Source: Diphasiastrum complanatum
Lineage: Eukaryota > Streptophyta > Lycopodiopsida > Lycopodiales > Lycopodiaceae
Reading direction: 5' to 3'
DNA: 64,000 nt
Assembly: GCA_029204225.1 (NCBI GenBank)
Contig: CM055100.1
Coordinates: forward strand, 46,698,073-46,762,072
Part shown: one piece after another, positions 63,201 to 64,000 of the stretch
How the letters are laid out: each line of letters begins with the position of its first letter
How positions within the stretch are numbered: the stretch's first letter is position 1
Translations under genes and position numbers: made by a program
The notes under the pieces: generated by a model
Databases searched by the model: none
Told to the model about the DNA's origin: nothing
The model's input: the letters and a program-made list of their open reading frames with translations, nothing else

Positions 63201-64000
63201 ATTTGAGGTGTATTCCCCTCCATTATCAGATCTTAAGCATTTGATCTTTGTATTGAATTGGTTTTCCATTTCATTCTTGAACTTGACAAATGCAGCAAAC
63301 ACTTCATCCTTACTTTTAAGAAGATAGATCCAAGTATACCTACTAAAGTCATCAATGAAAGTTGCATACATCTTTGCCCCACCATTGCTAGTTGTACTAG
63401 AAGAATGAATATCAGAATGCACAAGTTGAAAAGCTTCTTTAGATCTAGAAGTAGATCTAGAATAAGCAAGTCTATGAGATTTGGACAAGGCACAATGTTC
63501 ACAAACACTATTGTTTGCAACAAGACTTTTAGGGAGACCAAGAACAAGCTCTTTCTTTGCCATTACCTCCAAAGATTTGAAGTTGGGATGGCCCAACCTC
63601 TTGTGCCAAACTTCTTGGTTTGTCAATTGCTCCCTAGCCATACATCCTTCATGATTAGAGATCACACATGCATCAAGCTTGAAAAGTTTACCATGCCTCC
63701 TACCTTGAGCAATCAAGGATCCACATTTACTTATCAAACATGCATCTCCAATGAACTCCACATCAAGTCCTTTGTCAATCATTTGACTTACACTAAGCAA
63801 ATTCTTAGTGATTGAAGGAATGTACAAAACATTTTCAAGATTTGCTTTCCTATTTGTTGAAAGGGAAATAGGAATAGTGCCTATGCCTTTGATGTCACAT
63901 TGACCATCATTTGCAGTGTAGATGATGTTACCTTCTCCCTCATAAGACAATAAAGATGTAAAGTATTCCTTATGTCTTGTCATGTGAGATGAGGCTCCAC
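60233..64000 (-). mobile_element. copia element, minus strand, 5' end outside window
   Basis: 3' LTR 60233-60886 (654 bp, TGTGAAA..TTTCACA), polypurine tract 60887-60899 (GTTGAAGAGGGAG on minus), then one long ORF to beyond 63983. It inserted in gypsy-2 RT at the site seen uninterrupted at 30520-30530 (gagatttattgagg). Gag, the rest of protease and the 5' LTR lie beyond 64000. Confidence 0.88.
60900..64000 (-). CDS. copia pol ORF with unrecognised C-terminal half
   Basis: Open for at least 1027 residues, 5' end off the window. Numbering from 63983: integrase zinc region WHKRLGHP..CEHCALSK (126-170), DDE core with LVHSDIHS, RSDNGGEYTS and SSPRTPQQNGVAERKN (185-290), C-terminal integrase region to ~400, RT start GCKWIFKIK..KARLVAKGYAQ..DYDETFAPVAKM and WQMDVTNAFLNGD near 590. 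After YMEQ the usual LYGLKQ block is missing and the YVDD box reads YDGD near 656. From ~675 to 1027 I see no RT thumb or RNase H. The tail is open to the polypurine tract and has a hydrophobic stretch PFIVILCSFTCILFTILC and a weaker TIIYINYVVLHIVHI. A normal family tail is seen at 36262-36554. The tail could be captured host sequence or heavily altered pol. Confidence 0.8.
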   Translation of the reverse strand, partial: GASSHMTRHKEYFTSLLSYEGEGNIIYTANDGQCDIKGIGTIPISLSTNRKANLENVLYIPSITKNLLSVSQMIDKGLDVEFIGDACLISKCGSLIAQGRRHGKLFKLDACVISNHEGCMAREQLTNQEVWHKRLGHPNFKSLEVMAKKELVLGLPKSLVANNSVCEHCALSKSHRLAYSRSTSRSKEAFQLVHSDIHSSSTTSNGGAKMYATFIDDFSRYTWIYLLKSKDEVFAAFVKFKNEMENQFNTKIKCLRSDNGGEYTSNRFKDFCIAHGIKREMSSPRTPQQNGVAERKNRTLCECAKAMRLHANLAKSFWGEALACANYLCNRWTSASLDGKTPHEVLYGRRPSVKHCRIFGCTCFVNITLDDRTKEDPSSKKGVFVGYSEVSKAYKVYIPSTKKVVISRDVIFHEENVSNVVDVDVDVPTNHHDVQHVLDEDGDATPKQTSRKTQRQRAKPSRLTYDEKGKQVVDNSNFAFLTSFDEPTCVGEAIQKKEWIQAMDHEHQALIKSNTWRLVKLPKDKKAIGCKWIFKIKTNQDGSINKYKARLVAKGYAQEYGIDYDETFAPVAKMVTIRILISLATLYDWNMWQMDVTNAFLNGDLEEDIYMEQLKWQFLQGKEDLVEVWFELKWTGFIRFDTQLHLLYFMLDRSVEIYLLVYDGDIVFTNYSERLKSSNDEILWDVNHVFEREYLQRFRSEDIYKCKVLDVLLEDQDVDLELLHQHQEASSNWKLVKSMKGEPHGQSILDLFLQVLEGSSKVLGAARKCPFTLPYLFNLMYEHCHVNVLELSKLNETSSTVLHLLDLGDGIVIIAGFYDQVHAFIQISKDMEVVNMFTFEQSSRSSILVLANWQIVDNVGSSVICKSCGDTSSISSSGFAHSNGTENTSFWHSFTQGLSWIGDLQRQGGDGGSFMEIHGAFTMGIVECGRGMQTPVGYFHLQLVCCCFTENSKVDTWRNPFIVILCSFTCILFTILCRIDVRNSEASYMGTIIYINYVVLHIVHIRTLEKRSIIMMEIILRLEQSSVVKLAS

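Overview
This is land-plant nuclear DNA. The window has spliced genes with GT/AG introns, plant Ty3/gypsy chromoviruses primed by initiator-Met tRNA, a Ty1/copia element, a hAT transposase relic, Helitron-like termini and long (CT)n/(TA)n microsatellites. I cannot place it more finely than a repeat-rich plant genome. There is no CRISPR array, operon or rRNA gene, and I saw no tRNA gene.

The only plausible host gene is a seven-exon, minus-strand SAM-dependent methyltransferase of the gamma-tocopherol methyltransferase-like family. It occurs four times in the same orientation: copy A (1723-3920) and copy B (17503-19723) are open in all seven exons; copy C (25618-27065) has a nonsense codon and has lost its 3' exons; copy D (55115-57189) has lost the start of exon 1. 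Each copy keeps related flanking DNA, so the window is a tandem gene array swollen by retroelements.

Layout. 1-4200: copy A and flanks. 4201-10259: minus-strand, non-coding LTR elements (called LARD-X here), nested. 10260-15748: a plus-strand chromovirus (gypsy-1) with a nearly complete pol but no recognisable gag, inserted in a LARD-X LTR. 15749-25617: a second, shortened copy of the whole unit (copy B, LARD-X, gypsy-1). 25618-33091: copy C, then a decayed second chromovirus (gypsy-2a). 33092-39000: a block of Helitron-like ends, minisatellites, a copia 3' end and microsatellites. 39459-42450: (CT)n and a hAT transposase pseudogene. 42498-47934: a second copy of the gypsy-2 3' half plus Helitron block. 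47935-53129: mostly unassigned, with two pseudogene fragments, one resembling a plant DUF248 (PMT) methyltransferase. 53130-60232: copy D and the gypsy-2 5' half. 60233-64000: a minus-strand copia element running off the window, whose pol ORF ends in about 350 residues that do not look like the usual RT/RNase H.

The most interesting points are the gene array with two apparently intact copies, the copia ORF with an altered YVDD box and an unrecognised C-terminal half, five Helitron-type 3' ends (two back to back in a perfect 138-bp palindrome), the gag-less gypsy-1 with its possible LARD-X dependant, and nonsense mutations that all fit C-to-T change at plant methylation sites. I found no clearly new molecular system; these are candidates to test. 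All homology statements come from reading motifs, with no database search.
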